In this document: piece after piece, positions 63,974 to 64,000 of the stretch
Numbering within the stretch: position 1 is the stretch's first letter
Layout of the letters: every line of letters starts with the position of its first letter
Assembly: GCF_010500245.1 (NCBI RefSeq)
Contig: NZ_JAAGOX010000009.1
Location: 32,988 to 96,987 of the forward strand
DNA from: Ruegeria sp. PrR005
GTDB taxonomy: Bacteria > Pseudomonadota > Alphaproteobacteria > Rhodobacterales > Rhodobacteraceae
Length of the DNA stretch: 64,000 nucleotides
Direction of reading: 5' to 3'
Position numbers and translations under genes: made by a program
The notes under the pieces: generated by a model
Database searches by the model: none
What the model was told of the DNA's origin: nothing
What the model saw: the letters and a program-made list of their open reading frames with translations, nothing else

Positions 63974-64000
63974 TCAGTGCTCCTGCGGAGCAACGGCCGC
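63974..64000 (-). CDS. Possible C-terminal end of a gene starting beyond the window
   Basis: An open minus-strand frame enters at 64000 and ends AAVAPQEH-stop at 63974, 25 bases before the terminator. Too short for identification. Position after a typical str operon would suggest a translation factor, but the residues do not match EF-Tu's usual end. Confidence 0.25.
   Translation of the reverse strand, partial: AAVAPQEH

Overview
The window is a high-GC, gene-dense stretch of alphaproteobacterial chromosome. Gene content and protein sequences fit the Rhodobacteraceae, Roseobacter group, in the neighbourhood of Ruegeria. The indications are an ispA-dxs pair, a gltD-gfa-gltB cluster, kdsD-lptCAB-hpf-ptsN, a ferrochelatase, relatives of the mitochondrial complex I factors NDUFA9 and NDUFAF5, and the S10-L3-L4-L23 operon. 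The species assignment is inference. Most of the window is core metabolism, with small accessory patches.

0-19 kb: the tail of ispA and complete dxs (isoprenoid precursors); an exported lipoprotein hydrolase; a tightly overlapping seven-gene minus-strand cluster (peptide-type ABC importer, then a calcineurin-like phosphoesterase and a tyrosine-phosphatase-like enzyme); two tandem paralogous exported proteins of unknown function; an SDR-like protein and a divergent methyltransferase; then queC-queD-queE-queF (preQ0/preQ1 synthesis) behind what looks like a preQ1-I riboswitch that overlaps the queC ribosome binding site. A sterol-desaturase-family membrane protein and a class II aldolase with a divergent LysR regulator follow.

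19-36 kb: purine salvage (adenine deaminase plus AMP nucleosidase), an HU-like protein, an MFS transporter, an M20 amidohydrolase next to a TTC38-like TPR protein, an EamA transporter, an oxidative-repair group (glutathione peroxidase divergent from msrB-msrA), a HyuA-type hydantoinase/oxoprolinase, queG, a glutathione transferase, a GNAT acetyltransferase and mtgA.

36-48 kb: a Hint-domain protein, the glutamate synthase cluster, uppP, an NDUFA9-like protein, tRNA-Leu(CAG), and a large RTX-type calcium-binding protein directly downstream of the tRNA.

48-64 kb: an RNase D-like exonuclease and the kdsD-lptC-lptA-lptB lipopolysaccharide operon; hpf and ptsN; a CAP-domain lipoprotein; a Tat-exported L,D-transpeptidase; a 61-residue exported protein; hemH; an NDUFAF5-like methyltransferase divergent from comF; glutaredoxin, nitrilase-family hydrolase and MarR; ubiG; proline iminopeptidase with a half-length solute-binding-like protein; and the start of the S10 operon on the minus strand.

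The items most worth following up are the preQ1 riboswitch candidate, a 17-bp repeat occurring in pairs 32 bp apart at two loci 36 kb apart, the transporter/phosphatase cluster, and the tandem four-cysteine exported proteins. I saw no CRISPR array, transposase, prophage or rRNA. All family assignments come from reading motifs in the translated sequence; no database search was run.
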